A stretch of 64,000 nucleotides of DNA, from contig CM074804.1 in assembly GCA_037447605.1 (NCBI GenBank), positions 3,765,165 to 3,829,164 on the forward strand. Reading direction: 5' to 3'. Source of the stretch: Zygnema circumcarinatum (Eukaryota; Streptophyta; Zygnematophyceae; Zygnematales; Zygnemataceae). Shown piece by piece: positions 1 through 10,933 of this stretch. Every line of letters starts with the position of its first letter. The first letter of the stretch is position 1. Made by a program: the position numbers and the translations under genes. The notes under the pieces are model-generated. The model saw nothing but the letters and a program-made list of their open reading frames with translations, made no database searches and was not told where the DNA came from.

Positions 1-1040
1 GTGTTATAAGAATCCAAAGCAGCGGGCAGCCGCGGACTGTATGCTGCAACTGACATGCCATTACCGCCCTTCGGCAAGGCTATCAGTCTTCTCAGACCAG
101 TCATCCCACGCTGCTTACCGCAGCCCCCTCTTGTCCTTTTCATGGCTGCTATCACAAGACGCTCTTCTCCCATGCATCAGGGAGGTCCTGCTCACATTCA
201 CATAGACAGACGTTTGCACGAGGAGTGCATCAGCTACAACGGTGTCCAGGGAACAAGTTCAGCAAGGTGCTGCAAATTGCGCGGAGCGCACATATCGCGA
301 CAATGGCCTGTACCCTGCTGGTATTGTGCCTTCCTGAGGTAGCCAAGAAGTGTGTTTGCGGAACTGCATTACCTCTAGTACTGGGTAGCAAACGAAAGGA
401 AGAGTCTTAGCAGATTAAGCGCAGAGGTCGTGCATTCTTCTCTACATTGTTTTCCGAAAAAAATTTAGTCTGATGCAGCTCCCTCCCAAAACTATGCCCA
501 CGCGGCTGCCAACACCGAAAATTCGTCCACTCCTACAGCTATCCTCGACCCAGCATTGCATTCGAGGCCACCAGTCCTCTGCATTGACTAAACCTTGCAA
601 GTCCAAGGAACCTGCAACAAATCGCCCACCTTATCAAGAACGACGTGCGTTCTCCCGCACTTCTCCCTGTGCAAGCTCTTTCGGCCTCCAAACAACCCCT
701 CAAGCGCGCACTTCACTCCAGTAGCGAAGCAACAAAGTCTTCGACTATCTCAACTCCACTCACTCTCTCACTCCTCCTCCTGGCGCTCTGTCTCTCTCCG
801 CCTCCCTCCCTCCCAGCAGAAGCACGAGAGACGAGCAGCAGGCGGCAGCCCCTATGCGGCCATGGCGGGCAGCGGGTCGTCCCAAGGCTTGCTTCGCATG
901 CCGCAGGGCCCCGCCGCAACCCGCCCCTCCATGGCCTTCCGGCCTCGCCCCGCCCCGCCCGCCCGGGCCGCCGGGAAGCCCTCGCGGCCCGCCACGTGGC
1001 CCGCGCCCCCCGCAGGAGGTAGCCGTTGCCGTCTCCCTCC
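1..1040. other. Unassigned left edge with GC-rich island
   Basis: I recognise no gene here. The stretch from about 780 to 1030 is GC-rich and CpG-rich, like the 5' regions of the genes further right, and carries a G-box at 993-998. Short open frames exist on both strands (a plus-strand Met at 862, a minus-strand frame 919-713), but their composition is low-complexity (Arg, Ser, Pro, Ala) and none shows a family motif. The island may be the promoter of a minus-strand gene that leaves the window to the left, or of a gene interrupted by the adjacent MITE. This is inference. Confidence 0.4.
993..998. promoter_or_regulatory. G-box CACGTG in GC island
   Basis: The core lies in the palindrome GCCACGTGGC, the same ten bases found upstream of the TGD3-like gene at 19821-19830. 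G-boxes are bound by plant bZIP and bHLH factors. No target gene could be assigned. Confidence 0.4.
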
Positions 1041-1431
1041 TAGGGATGGATTAGTTACGATTATATATTATATATTATATATTATATTATACAACTGTGA
1101 CGAATAGATAACGGCTGATATATATTAATTTACAACGCCTTTACAACATGTACGGTCGTACGGTCGTAAGACTGTACGGTATTATGCGGCCCGAGCACGA
1201 GCAGACAGAGAAAACCAGCGAACGCATTTCGCAACGCCAACGCCAAAACGACCTAATTTTGGTATGGTACGACCGTACGACCGTACTCGTACGGTCGTAC
1301 GGTCGTTAGTTGTTCAAAACGAGTGGGTATAATATATGTAATAAAGTGTTTTAGTTTGTAATATATTACTAATTTTAAACCCGTTGTAAATTATATAATA
1401 TATTCGGAATTTATAACGCGGGCCATCCCTA
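1041..1431. mobile_element. hAT-like MITE (391 bp)
   Basis: The ends are inverted: TAGGGATGG at 1041-1049 and CCATCCCTA at 1423-1431. Subterminal AT-rich arms also pair imperfectly (AATTTACAACG near 1125-1135 against its inverse near 1385-1395). The flanks CTCCCTCC (1033-1040) and CTCCGTGC (1432-1439) match at 6 of 8 bases, as expected for an aged 8-bp target-site duplication of hAT elements. There is no transposase frame, so it would be non-autonomous. The interior has AT-rich TATATTA arrays and a strong palindrome. The superfamily call rests on end sequence and duplication length only. Confidence 0.6.
1269..1306. repeat. Perfect palindrome, 18-bp arms
   Basis: ACGACCGTACGACCGTAC (1269-1286) is followed by a 2-base spacer and its exact inverse (1289-1306). 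The same 18-mer as the right arm occurs again at 1150-1167. The arms are built from ACGGTCGT units. All three copies lie inside the hAT-like MITE and could extrude as a cruciform. Confidence 0.85.
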
Positions 1432-1930
1432 CTCCGTGCGGGAGGTCTCGTCACGTCATGTCACGTCATGCACGTTTTGTCACGTCACGTCAAGCCTGCC
1501 GCCGACCGCCTTCACTCAGCCCTGACGCTCGGCCATGCCGTACAGCGGCAGCGGCCAGGGCGGCCGTCCGATCACGCGGGCGGGGCCGCCTGCCCGCGGG
1601 GGGAGGACCGTTGGGCGCACCGACTGACGGAGGAGCGTCTTCGACCGTCCGATCGTCGGGTTTGGCCTTCGAGACACTGCGCGCTGAACCGTCGATTCAT
1701 TCGCTTAGCTTCACTCGCGGAGGTCGGTACGCGGTGGCCGTGTCGGTGGCCGTGTCGGTGGCCGTGTCGGTGGCCGTGTCGGTGGTGGCGGGCTCGCAAG
1801 TTGCGATGTTACCTTAGAACGCAGTGTCGTGGACCGTTCTACCGTTAATTTGAACTACTGTATGGAACAATTGATGATTTTAGCCGGTCAAGTAAAAAAC
1901 TATTCGTAATCGGAGTTCAATAAAAAATAT
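1432..1930. other. Intergenic with 12-bp minisatellite
   Basis: I see no gene. The stretch has repeated CACGTCA-like words near 1450-1490 and a four-copy GGTGGCCGTGTC tandem repeat at 1733-1786. The repeat makes an artificial Val/Ala frame on plus and an Arg/His frame on minus, which I do not regard as coding. Confidence 0.5.
1733..1786. repeat. 12-bp tandem repeat, about 4.5 copies
   Basis: The unit is GGTGGCCGTGTC. The copies are identical, which suggests recent slippage or expansion. Confidence 0.9.
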
Positions 1931-2210
1931 TAGGGGGAGTCAGACCTTGACCAGCGCCAAACCAATTCCGCGAGCCCGTCGGGCCAATTCCGCGTTGTAC
2001 GGCAGGCCTTTTTCGCCAAATGTGGACGTTCGGCAGGCTCGGGCGCCGAGCCTGTATCTCATTTTTGTAACCTATTTCGAGGTACGGACGGGACAGACAG
2101 GTTCGGGGGGAGCCGCGGTTTCCGACCGATTTCTGCAATCGAAATCAATACCTTTCCGCCGGCGGAATCTTTCAATTCCGCGGGCGATGGTCAAGAGCTG
2201 ACTCCCCCTA
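1931..2210. mobile_element. TA-flanked MITE, copy 1
   Basis: The ends form a terminal inverted repeat of about 27 bp. The left end reads TAGGGGGAGTCAG and continues with CTTGACCA; the right end is its inverse (CTGACTCCCCCTA at 2198-2210). The outermost TA on both sides fits the TA target duplication of Tc1/mariner-type elements. The interior has no transposase frame. Copy 2 at 2653-3141 shares the ends and about 120 bp of internal left-side sequence (AATTCCGCGTTGTACGGCAG and following). Confidence 0.7.
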
Positions 2211-2587
2211 TTGTACTGTTTCCGCTGTAGGTTTCTGTTTTGTGAATGCTATTCGAAGCCAGTTGAATATTGAACATTTAATTTTCGGTCATGTTCAGTT
2301 TCAATTTACTTTGACATCCACCAATCAACAATGAGATCTTGACAATCGCAAAGCGCAAAGCGCAAAGCGTTAAATTTTGCCCCGTTGCCGCTTTCGCAAA
2401 TACGAATATCGTTGATCTGGCAAAAAGTCGTACGGCAAAAATTGGGCCGGAGTTGAGCAAATCTCGCAGATTGCCTGAATCATACGTGGCAAAAAGTGAA
2501 ATCCACACGTGTCGCCGAGCAGATTGAGGCCGGGGTTTAGCGCGATGGTTAACGTCCTGTGGAACCGCACACGGTTTCGGGTTCTAT
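2211..2587. other. Intergenic spacer between MITE copies
   Basis: No gene or known element is visible. It contains a short direct repeat GCAAAGC x3 near 2348-2370. Confidence 0.4.
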
Positions 2588-2652
2588 TATGGGGAGTCAG
2601 ACATTGACCATGGCCAAATCAATTAAGCAATACTGTCGGGCAAACTAAGCAT
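2588..2652. mobile_element. Truncated MITE end of the same family
   Basis: TATGGGGAGTCAGAC followed by ATTGACCATGGCCAAATCAATT matches the left end of copies 1 and 2. It is interrupted after about 65 bp by copy 2, so copy 2 probably inserted into an older copy. I could not locate the older copy's right end. Confidence 0.5.
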
Positions 2653-3141
2653 TAGGGGGAGTCAGACTTAGACCAGCGCCAAATCAATTCAGAAAGCCCC
2701 CGGCCCTAATTCCGCGTTGTACGGCAGCCCAATTCCGCGAAAAGTGGACGTTCGACAGGCTCGGGCGTCACGAATTCCAGAGAGCAATTATTTTGGGAGA
2801 ACTATATACCGCCCCCCTTTTTTGGTTATCCCACCACTGTTTTTTTGAAATCCGACCCTCCCATTTCGGCTATTCTGCCCCCCTCCCCCATTTTGGATAT
2901 TTCGGGAGGAGATCGCCCCCCTGTTTTGAATATTTCTTTCCCGCCCCTCCCGTCCTCTCCCCGCCCCTCCCCTGCCCTCCCCCTCCCCTTCCCTCCCCTC
3001 CCCTCCCCTCCCCTCCCCTGCCCACCCCTCCACTCCCCTCCCCTTCCGGATCCCGACCCGGAATTCGTACACGAAACTTTTACTTTTAGTATACTAAATT
3101 CGGGAATTTAATACGCGATGGCCAATGTCTGACTCCGCCTA
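2653..3141. mobile_element. TA-flanked MITE, copy 2 with C-rich insert
   Basis: The left end TAGGGGGAGTCAGAC and right end GTCTGACTCCGCCTA are inverted copies with one mismatch, again flanked by TA. The first 120 bp align with copy 1. The middle (about 2805-3050) is a pyrimidine-rich tract absent from copy 1, which explains the larger size (489 against 280 bp). No coding capacity is seen. Confidence 0.65.
2942..3048. repeat. CCCCTCCCCT tract, G4-forming on minus strand
   Basis: Runs of 3-5 C separated by single T or short spacers continue for about 100 bp. On the minus strand this is GGGGAGGGG repeated, a strong G-quadruplex pattern; the plus strand could form an i-motif. Confidence 0.85.
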
Positions 3142-4429
3142 TTAGGGAGACGGCCGGCGCCCAAGTCAGGTTCGGGGTCAGGGTTCTGACCGAAAATGAA
3201 AATTGGTCCAATGTTGAGCAAGCACGAGGCGCCGAGCATTGACGGCCTCTATGGCAGGGAGATCAATGCCAACCCTTTCTCCTCGGTTGAAAGGGAGGGG
3301 TTAGGTCTAGGCTCAGAGAGGGAGAGAGGGAGGGAGGGAGGCAGAGGGGTTTTATGAGCGAGGTGTGTTTTCGGCTTGAGATGCCCCAGAAGCGACTTCG
3401 GTTGAAAGCATCCCGATAGTCATTTATGTTGTCAAGTAAAGTTCTGGCAGATGGGTGTCTTATGTGCGATGGCTCCGTTGATTTTGCGGGAATTATAGTG
3501 CTGATGACAAAGGCCAATTGGTTCCAAAACCACAGACAGCAAATGTTGGACTACAAACCCCATTTTCATTTTCGACCTGTGAAAAGTTGTCGCACCGTGC
3601 CATGCGGCAATAATTCTATGTATGCACGCGGATGACGTAAGGAAACGTTAACGAGGTTGAAAAAGCTTACGCATGAGAATGCGGCGTTAAGGGAAAACCA
3701 GGTTTTAAGAGGATTCATTCAGACATCTGACTACGCATTTTTTCTCAATTGTGTTTTCTGACTAAACTACAGTACTGCTTGCTATGACAATCTTTGGTAC
3801 AAGGTCGCTGGCCCACGCTTTTTTTTGACGATTCAGACCTTCCCTCTGGCTCAATGTCACTTGACAACGTGGCAGGAATGCACAGATATGCAAATTGCCT
3901 CAGTTACAAGGGGTCACTGAAGTTTCGATAAAGACACTTTGTCACTCATGTCACGGTTCATTGGTTGCCAATGCATTTTCTTGCCTCATGGCAAGAGCTG
4001 GGGGTTGGGTTGCCCCCACAAGAAAGGGGGCAATGTTAACCCCCACTTCTGACACCTGCACCCATGCAGATGCATAAAACGGGGAAGGACTACGGTTTAT
4101 GGAGTGCAAACCTTAAACCTTAAACCGTCCCTTTGTGTGCGTTACGATCAGCAAAACGTCAGCACCTTTACATGCTTTCAAATATATAGGCAGCACCTGT
4201 AATGCCCAGTTGTCCCATCAATGAAAGCGGCTGCCATACGGCTTAGAAGTGACTTCGAATCTTTCGGGAACATCCCAACCAAAGCCATGCACACTTGCGC
4301 TCTACCCTTGCACTGGGAAAAAAGGGATATGTACATTCACAATCTCGTTCCTACTGGTCAACACATATCCACTGCACACCCAGTAAGACGAGAAAAATCC
4401 CAGTAAATATATGTTGCCCTGCACGTACA
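3142..4429. other. Intergenic, no gene recognised
   Basis: This lies downstream of the UBAC2-like gene, whose stop is at 4430. It holds a GAGGGAG purine tract near 3310-3350 and a CCTTAAACCTTAAACCG motif near 4110, otherwise ordinary sequence. Open frames here are under 70 codons and lack motifs. Confidence 0.5.
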
Positions 4430-7400
4430 TCAGCCCACTTGGGACTCCACCAATAGATTGGTCGCAAGCGTCACATCATTCCGTGATTGAGCCAAAGCCC
4501 GGAGGGCTGCATTTCTATCAAAGCCCATAGCTTCTAAGGTTGCCACTGCTTCCTCAGGCGGGGGATTGATCTGAGGGGCCAGCGGTGGAGCGGAGGCAGC
4601 AAAGCGATTCTGCAGCAAGAAGAGGACGCAAATGCCCGAGTTAAATTATCAGAACATAAAGTAAATGCCAAAGACAGATGAGGGATACATCGGGCTCTGA
4701 ACATCGTCACTACTGTGGGGAGAGCTCAAACTCAATGGTCCAGTATGATCGATGCAATTGTAATTTTCGCCCAAGCCCATTGACGTTACTCTCATGCGTC
4801 TCAGACTATATGGTCGAAAGGGTCAAGTAAGCAATCCATGGTCCACATTCTCACTATTTCTCAATGCTTATGTTAGGAAAAGTTAGCACGAATCCCTTAC
4901 TTGACCACCGAAAAAGGGGGGGTTCGGAGGAAGGCCTTCGCCTCCCAACAGATGGTCTTGAAAGCCCTGCGATGCACTCTGATTGCCAGAACCCCATACA
5001 CCAAGTAAAATGCGTAAGCTTAATAACCCAATGGCAAAGTTGGAGAAAACCAAGCGTCAAGTTCGACTCGGCATAATCTCTAACTTAGCGAGATACAGCA
5101 GAGACACAACCCTTGAAACAAAGTTCACGCAGGCTATTGTCCATAAACGTTGTTCCTGACACTAGTGTGGGGATCGACCGCTGTAAAAAAAAATTAAGAA
5201 TCTATTGCACAGTTATGCAGGTACGATACAGAAAAAACAATCCCCATTCTGTTTACACAGTACCCCAGGACAAGACTTGCTATCACGACCATAAAGGCAA
5301 ACGCGTCTGCTCCTCCAGCCTCACTCTGTCAGTCAACAAAGCATCACAACTTGAAACGGCTGAATACTGGACAGCCTAAAGCTCCAGGCCGTCATGAAAT
5401 TTATAAAGCTGCAGGTATGAAAAAATACAAACGGGAAAGTGGGAGGCATACAGGAGGACGTCCAGCAGCACTCCCCCCAGATCGCGCCCCAGCAGAACGC
5501 GCTGCTGAGGCATTAGGGCTCCTTGAAAGCAGTGGGGCAAACAGGCGTCCAGCAGTTGAAGCAACATATTCAGGAAACTGAAAGAGCTCCAACACATCCC
5601 GAAAGGCGTGAATAGTGTCAAAAGAGAAGCAGTTAGTTTCCTGCTTAAAAAAAAAGTGCTGCCAGAAGCCCTTTGCAGGTGAATATTGAGCGAATACGAG
5701 GAAGAAGTGATGGAACTCCTCCTCGATGTCTGGGGTGCTGGAAGCAATGAGTACGGCATTCTAAAGCGTACATTGTCAGGGTTAAAAGCTGTTCCTTACG
5801 GCTCGCTATATTTCGTTCAGAGGCTTTCTGAACGACAACTACTGCCAACCACGTAAGGGCTCTATGGGAGAAATTAAAGTGGATGGCATAACCCGCTGCA
5901 TGCACCTTCACTACAGCTCCTCATAAGTGGGGCAGTTGTCACTTTCCAAATTTCAACACTGAAAGTACAACCTTACGACACTGACAGATGCGGCATCAAT
6001 AACTGTCATAAGCGGAAATTTTTCATGCCTGCTTCATTGCAGTTCTTAAGCCCACCTTCAATCTTCGTACTTTGAGTACATTGGCTCGATACAAGACCCC
6101 CGCCAATATTCCAGCGATTCCAGGTACTATAGACTGCTTCCAAGATGAGAGCAAGAGCTGGCTTGCGTTCCCGACATAAAAAAAAGCAATAAGGCTTGTC
6201 AGAAGAGAGACAGACTTTGCTGGCAGGTTGCAGTACACTGCCGACTGCTCGACGTCGAGCTCAATACCACAGGCACGCTCATGAATCATGGAATGAAGAA
6301 AGAGGAGAGGGGGCTGATGAGAGGCGGAATTAACTCTAAATTAATTGCGCACACAAAAGTGTGCGGCAAGCTTACCTGAAGGCCTGCCAGATACACAAAA
6401 GACTTGTCCGAAAGTTGAACTGTAAAGACTGTGAATCGTGTTGATACAGGGATGTCGAAGTAGAATGGGACAAAGGAGGCAAAAATCAACCCATATGGTC
6501 CTGGTGCTAAGACTAACTTGTTGTCTACTTCTGCATCCGTCCACAAACCATGAAGTTCCTTTAAATTTGAAACAACAAAGTAATGAGAAAAAAAACTTGT
6601 CTTATTTTAATTGATCAAACAATGGGCACTCAATATGCAGATCGGCAACCTAAAATACTATGTGCCCGTCCAATGCCCCTTGAATTTACTGAATGGCATG
6701 CCACGAAACACGAGAGCATCCGAGCAGTGCCGAGCTGTGACCATCTTCATATGGAATCAAAATTGCCAGCCTTGCTGAATGTGTAGAACAGCACCTCGCA
6801 ATAGGAGGAGGGCTCCAATTTGGAGAAGCGCTGAGATGAGCGTAGAAAATAGTGCAAACACCTGTCAGGTAGTTCAATGCCGAAATAGAATCAGTTCCAG
6901 ACCTGTGTATTGAACAACTCATGTAAGCCGCCCCGATAAAAACCTTTCCCGCGAACTTTGACCAAGGTTCCTAAAACGTAATCAGCAAGTAACATGAGGG
7001 AGCTGTTGAGCTTACTGCATACTTGTTGGAGCCAACTTGTCGCTCAAACACTCGAAAGAAATAGACCAGATAAAGGCCAAAGATAACCTCTGGAGTTGAC
7101 CTAAAGACAATGCTTGAGGATACCACTCGCCAGAACTCATGTCTGTCAACCAAGGCCTGCCCTCGTGAACTCGCTACAGTTAGTTTCAGAAATAGCTTGC
7201 GTCAACCGTGCGTTTGTCGGATGAGCCTCCATTAAATGAATATGGTAAAAGAACAATGCAAAGTTCACTTGCGAGGCCAGCAGACCAAGTGGTCAGACAG
7301 ACGAACAGGATGCTTGTACGCACTTCGTATGAAAGGCTGCAAAGGTTGGCTGCTCCTCTTGATCCAGCAAGGAAAGAAAGCAGCGCAGAAGAGATAACAA

Positions 7401-7666
7401 CTCCCTTTGTTACAGGAGCATTATCTGCAAAGGAGTGAAATATTGTGAAATGTGAAACTGTACTAGCTGTAAATGTGAGAAAAGAGTTGACAGCAGAAGT
7501 AGGACCTCAAAATGTATTGCAATTTGCAACTTCAGAATAAGTCGCGCAGAATCGCAGACCCTACTGTAACAACTTGACACGAACGAGCGAAACCAAAGAA
7601 GGTAGTCTCCGTCCTTTCAACCAGTGAGACAATCCACTTACAAAATCCTGAGAGTCCAGAGTTCAT
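4430..7666 (-). CDS. UBAC2: UBAC2-like rhomboid pseudoprotease with UBA domain
   Basis: Eight exons give about 309 residues: 7666-7642, 7424-7324, 7156-7016, 6861-6790, 6558-6376, 6157-6056, 5577-5452, 4609-4430. The start [15 protein letters not shown] fits the family N-terminus. The order that follows is a rhomboid-like membrane core ([59 protein letters not shown]), a linker ([17 protein letters not shown]) and a C-terminal UBA domain ([21 protein letters not shown]). UBAC2 family members are ER-membrane proteins that bind ubiquitin and take part in ER quality control and receptor trafficking. No catalytic rhomboid GxSx motif was seen, in keeping with a pseudoprotease. The donor after exon 4 is uncertain: a GTTCTA donor keeps frame, the GTGCTG alternative does not. 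It diverges from the metallopeptidase gene. Confidence 0.93.
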
Positions 7667-8341
7667 CTTTGGAAAGATGAAGTATCACAGCGCTCCGCCC
7701 AAGCCCGACAGCAGCCCGACAGACCCTTTCAAAAACCAAAGTCCGTCCGCCTGCGCAAGGTCTCTCCGCTCCTCTCCTCTTGCCAGCAAGGCCCTCCCTC
7801 CCCTTTCCCCCTCCCGCAGGCCGTGGCCACTTGCCTGCACTTCCCGGACCCAAAAGTTTGGGATCCACTCAACTTCAGTGACCCGTACAAGACAGTTAGG
7901 TTGACTTTTTGAATGCTCGGTGGATCCCTAGTTCAACTCATTTCCGTATCCTAACGGTGGACACCGCGCGCAACATCGGCCGTTTCATGTTGACTCTCTG
8001 CGCGCAGAAGTTGATCCTGGACCGCAAAAGTGGAGTCCGCCGACTGCTGTGGAAGGGCCTCCCTCGCGCAGCCTCCCCTGCGTCCCCCCTCCCCTTCCCT
8101 CCCCTCGTCCCCCGCCCAGCGCTGGGGTCGAGTCGTTTCGAGCAGCAGCAGCAGTTCAGCAGAAGCAGCAGCAGCAGGTGTTGGGAAGGGCCTTCCTGGG
8201 CCTTCCTCGCCCGCAATGTGGGTCATCTCGCGGCTTTGAGATGGTCTTTCAACCCCTCTGCCTGAACAGGGGGGAGAGTGCCGCCGGGAGCCATGGGGAG
8301 AGAAGTGGAGAGTGTGCATGAAGGAGAGACTGAGCCGCTAT
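7667..8341. promoter_or_regulatory. Divergent promoter region, UBAC2-like / metallopeptidase
   Basis: About 0.6-1 kb lies between the UBAC2-like start and the first exon of the plus-strand peptidase gene. It is C+T-rich around 7770-7830 and 8070-8110 and has a CAG-type trinucleotide run at 8143-8177. No TATA box stands out. Low-complexity frames on both strands here are judged non-coding. Confidence 0.5.
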
Positions 8342-8906
8342 GGCTGAAGCTGCTAGGCGGTGCTTCTCAATTGTGCTCCTGTTGCCTTCCGCTGACGAGA
8401 CTTCTGCCTTCTCGTTACCATGTACTGGAGCCTACTCAAGCAGAAGCGGAGCCTATTTACCTTCGGTTTGAGAATCAGGCAACTCATTGCCCCGTGCCAA
8501 AACTTATTATGTCCACTTGGCGCGTTGATTTTGTGCAGCTGCATTTCCTCATCTTCATGATGTTTTGTAGGCGGAATATTCCATCCATAAGCAAGTTACA
8601 GTGTCCAAATTTCTGCATTTCTTGTTGATCATCAGGCCGGTTTCTATCCGATTGCCTTCATTGCCTGTTGCTTCGAGGCCTTCGTCCTCCACAGCAAAAC
8701 ATTGCGACAGGGGGCGGATGATCAGAGTCACGTCAGCTCAGAGCAGGCTTCCGGCGTCCTGTGTGCAGACGGACACAGCAATTTCAGTGTACTGGTTCAG
8801 CCATACAGGAGAGGAAGTATTTTACTTTCATTTGAACCCGGGATGTTCCATTTCACAAGAGAGTTTCGCCGGTAATGTGTGGATGGTGAAGGACCAGGCC
8901 TCACAG
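8342..8906 (+). other. Possible 5' exon(s) of the metallopeptidase
   Basis: An ATG at 8342 opens a short frame with a hydrophobic stretch (FSIVLLLP) before a TGA near 8470. A second open stretch starts after an acceptor-like TTTTGTAG near 8568. Either could encode a secretion signal, but phases do not join cleanly to 8907. Confidence 0.3.
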
Positions 8907-10933
8907 AAGCTGCTTATCCGTACAAAAGTGTGCTCGCTAACCTACAGAACCTTTTTCTCGGGGATAGAATGCGTTTTAACGATTATCTTGAAGCATTTTC
9001 TAGGATGTCATTCCCGGAAACCAAACAAATGCATATGGGAAAGCTGCCTGCCGGCATGATGCATATGTGCCTCGATGGCACTGCCAAGAAGCAGGTCTTC
9101 TTTGTTCTAAAGTTTCGGGGCGTGTGCTAGGAGCCTTATTTTCTTGACGGGCCTTTGGCAATATGCGCTTGACTCCCGTTTGTACTCCTGTCAGGACAAA
9201 TGCTACATGTGGTCTACCTAGGCACTCTTTTGACATCAATCATCCCATGTCATGGGGGATCTATTCATCACCATTTTTTTTTAACTGGCAGAATTTTGCT
9301 TTCACCCTCTTTCTATTCGTGCCAGGTGGATGACCGGAAGCGTCAACTTTGCTGTGTACGCCAAGTAACTCTTTATTGTAATGCAGACCCCACCGTGGAC
9401 GAGCCGACTGAATCAGATGTGAAATTGCCAGCCTGCTATGTACGGCGGGTGGACACTAAGCAGGGTATTCGAATCGTTGGATATGCTCAAGTATCAATGG
9501 AGGCGCTTCGTGCGGCGAAAGGGGTGGTGGAAAACATGTTGAAGGTGCCATTCTCTTGGCCTAGGCTCATTTGTATTGTAGTATCTCAATTTCTTAGCTC
9601 GTTCAATTTCTCTCGAGTTTGTTCAGTTGACATATCGCTTGAGGAACATAAAGAAACACCGCAATTATTGGCCCTCAGGCCCAGGAAAAAAAACTTTGTT
9701 CACATTAATCTTGAAAAGTATAAAAGGTATAGTGAAGGTACATTGTGATGATGGACAGATTTGTGGAATTGGTCTGTGCTTTTGCACATCATGGCGTAGT
9801 GTAGCTTGAGCAAGCTTGTCCGAAGTCAACTTTATGATAAACTTGATTTGTCTTTTGTTCTTCAGGGATGCCCAAAAAGAATCGTAGATGAGCTTTTGAA
9901 TCATGACTGCAAAGTGGCCGTAATGGCTCGAGATCAGGTGACTACCGATATTTTGGAGCATTCACATCTGCGTGGATCTTCAGTAGCAGATGGGAGAGAT
10001 TGGGACAGCGAGGTCAGAGGCCTGGGGGGCACCAAGTCTATACCCACATGTTCAGTAGGAGAGGAAAATGTGTTGCGACGACCACATCCTGAAGATAAGT
10101 ACTACCAAGAAAGTATATTGGTACACGAATTCGCGCATACAATAATGGAGGTGAGCATAGGCTATGTTCTTTGGCAAATGATTACGGTTGGGCATCTCTG
10201 CTGCTATTCTTTTCCTGTGGGAGGATGTTTGATTCGGTGTAGAAAACTAGCTTGATGTCTTGATTGCAGGGAGAATCTGCTCATCCTTTAGGAAATTGTC
10301 TCTTGTCAGGTGACTTTTGACGACAAACTTAATCAAAGGATAAACTCCATTTACCAGCGTTCCAAGGTGAGCGGTTATGATTGCGTTGACTCTGGTACGT
10401 TAATTGCGTCTATTTTGGTTTGGCTTGTGATCACTAGCTAAAATGGCTCATGACAACAAGGCTGAGTCTATTCCTTCAGGACGGTATCCCAATTGTGATG
10501 CAATTGACTTTGTTATGCCTTCCAAATTTATTTTCATTCTCTGGTTTTCTTGTTTCTTGATCCTTCTGTTGTCTTGCGCCAGTCAGTGTATAAGATTTAA
10601 CAACTGCATTAACGGATATTGTGTATTGAACCTTTCTGCACAAAAATAAGCTAATGTAGTTGAACTGTTGGTTTTTGCTTGTGACAGAACAAGTATACTC
10701 CCGGAATTTATATGGCTGTGGATGAGAAGGAGTACTGGGCTGAGGGAAGTGAGTCCTGGTTCAATGCCAGTCTTCGCGAGGATATAAACGATGGAATCAA
10801 CACGAGGGAGAAATTGAAGGCGCACGATCCCGAGTTGGCTAGGCTTCTTCGTGAAGTCTATGGAGATGGGGAATGGAGGTATGACTTTACACCCCTTCCA
10901 ATGCCACCCAAAAATGTAGACGTGCGGGTGTAA
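8907..10933 (+). CDS. ATLF-like zinc metallopeptidase (N-terminus unresolved)
   Basis: Recognised exons are 8907-9094, 9326-9544, 9866-10150, 10310-10366 and 10688-10933, about 330 residues in consistent phase. The zinc site is ILVHEFAHTIME (HExxH) with a downstream EKEYWAEGSESWF that supplies the probable third ligand. Further family blocks are KVAVMARDQVTTDI, GLGG plus CSVGEEN before the active site, and a C-terminal block (INTREKLKAHDPELARLL). Fungi, algae and bacteria carry such proteins, related to the ATLF-like domain of M34 peptidases and often secreted; the substrate is unknown. I see no toxin-associated domain around it. The first exon is uncertain: a candidate lies at 8342 (MAEAARRCFSIVLLLP, signal-peptide-like), but its junction to 8907 could not be fixed. 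Exon 1 listed here has no family match of its own. It converges on the coactosin gene. Confidence 0.8.
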
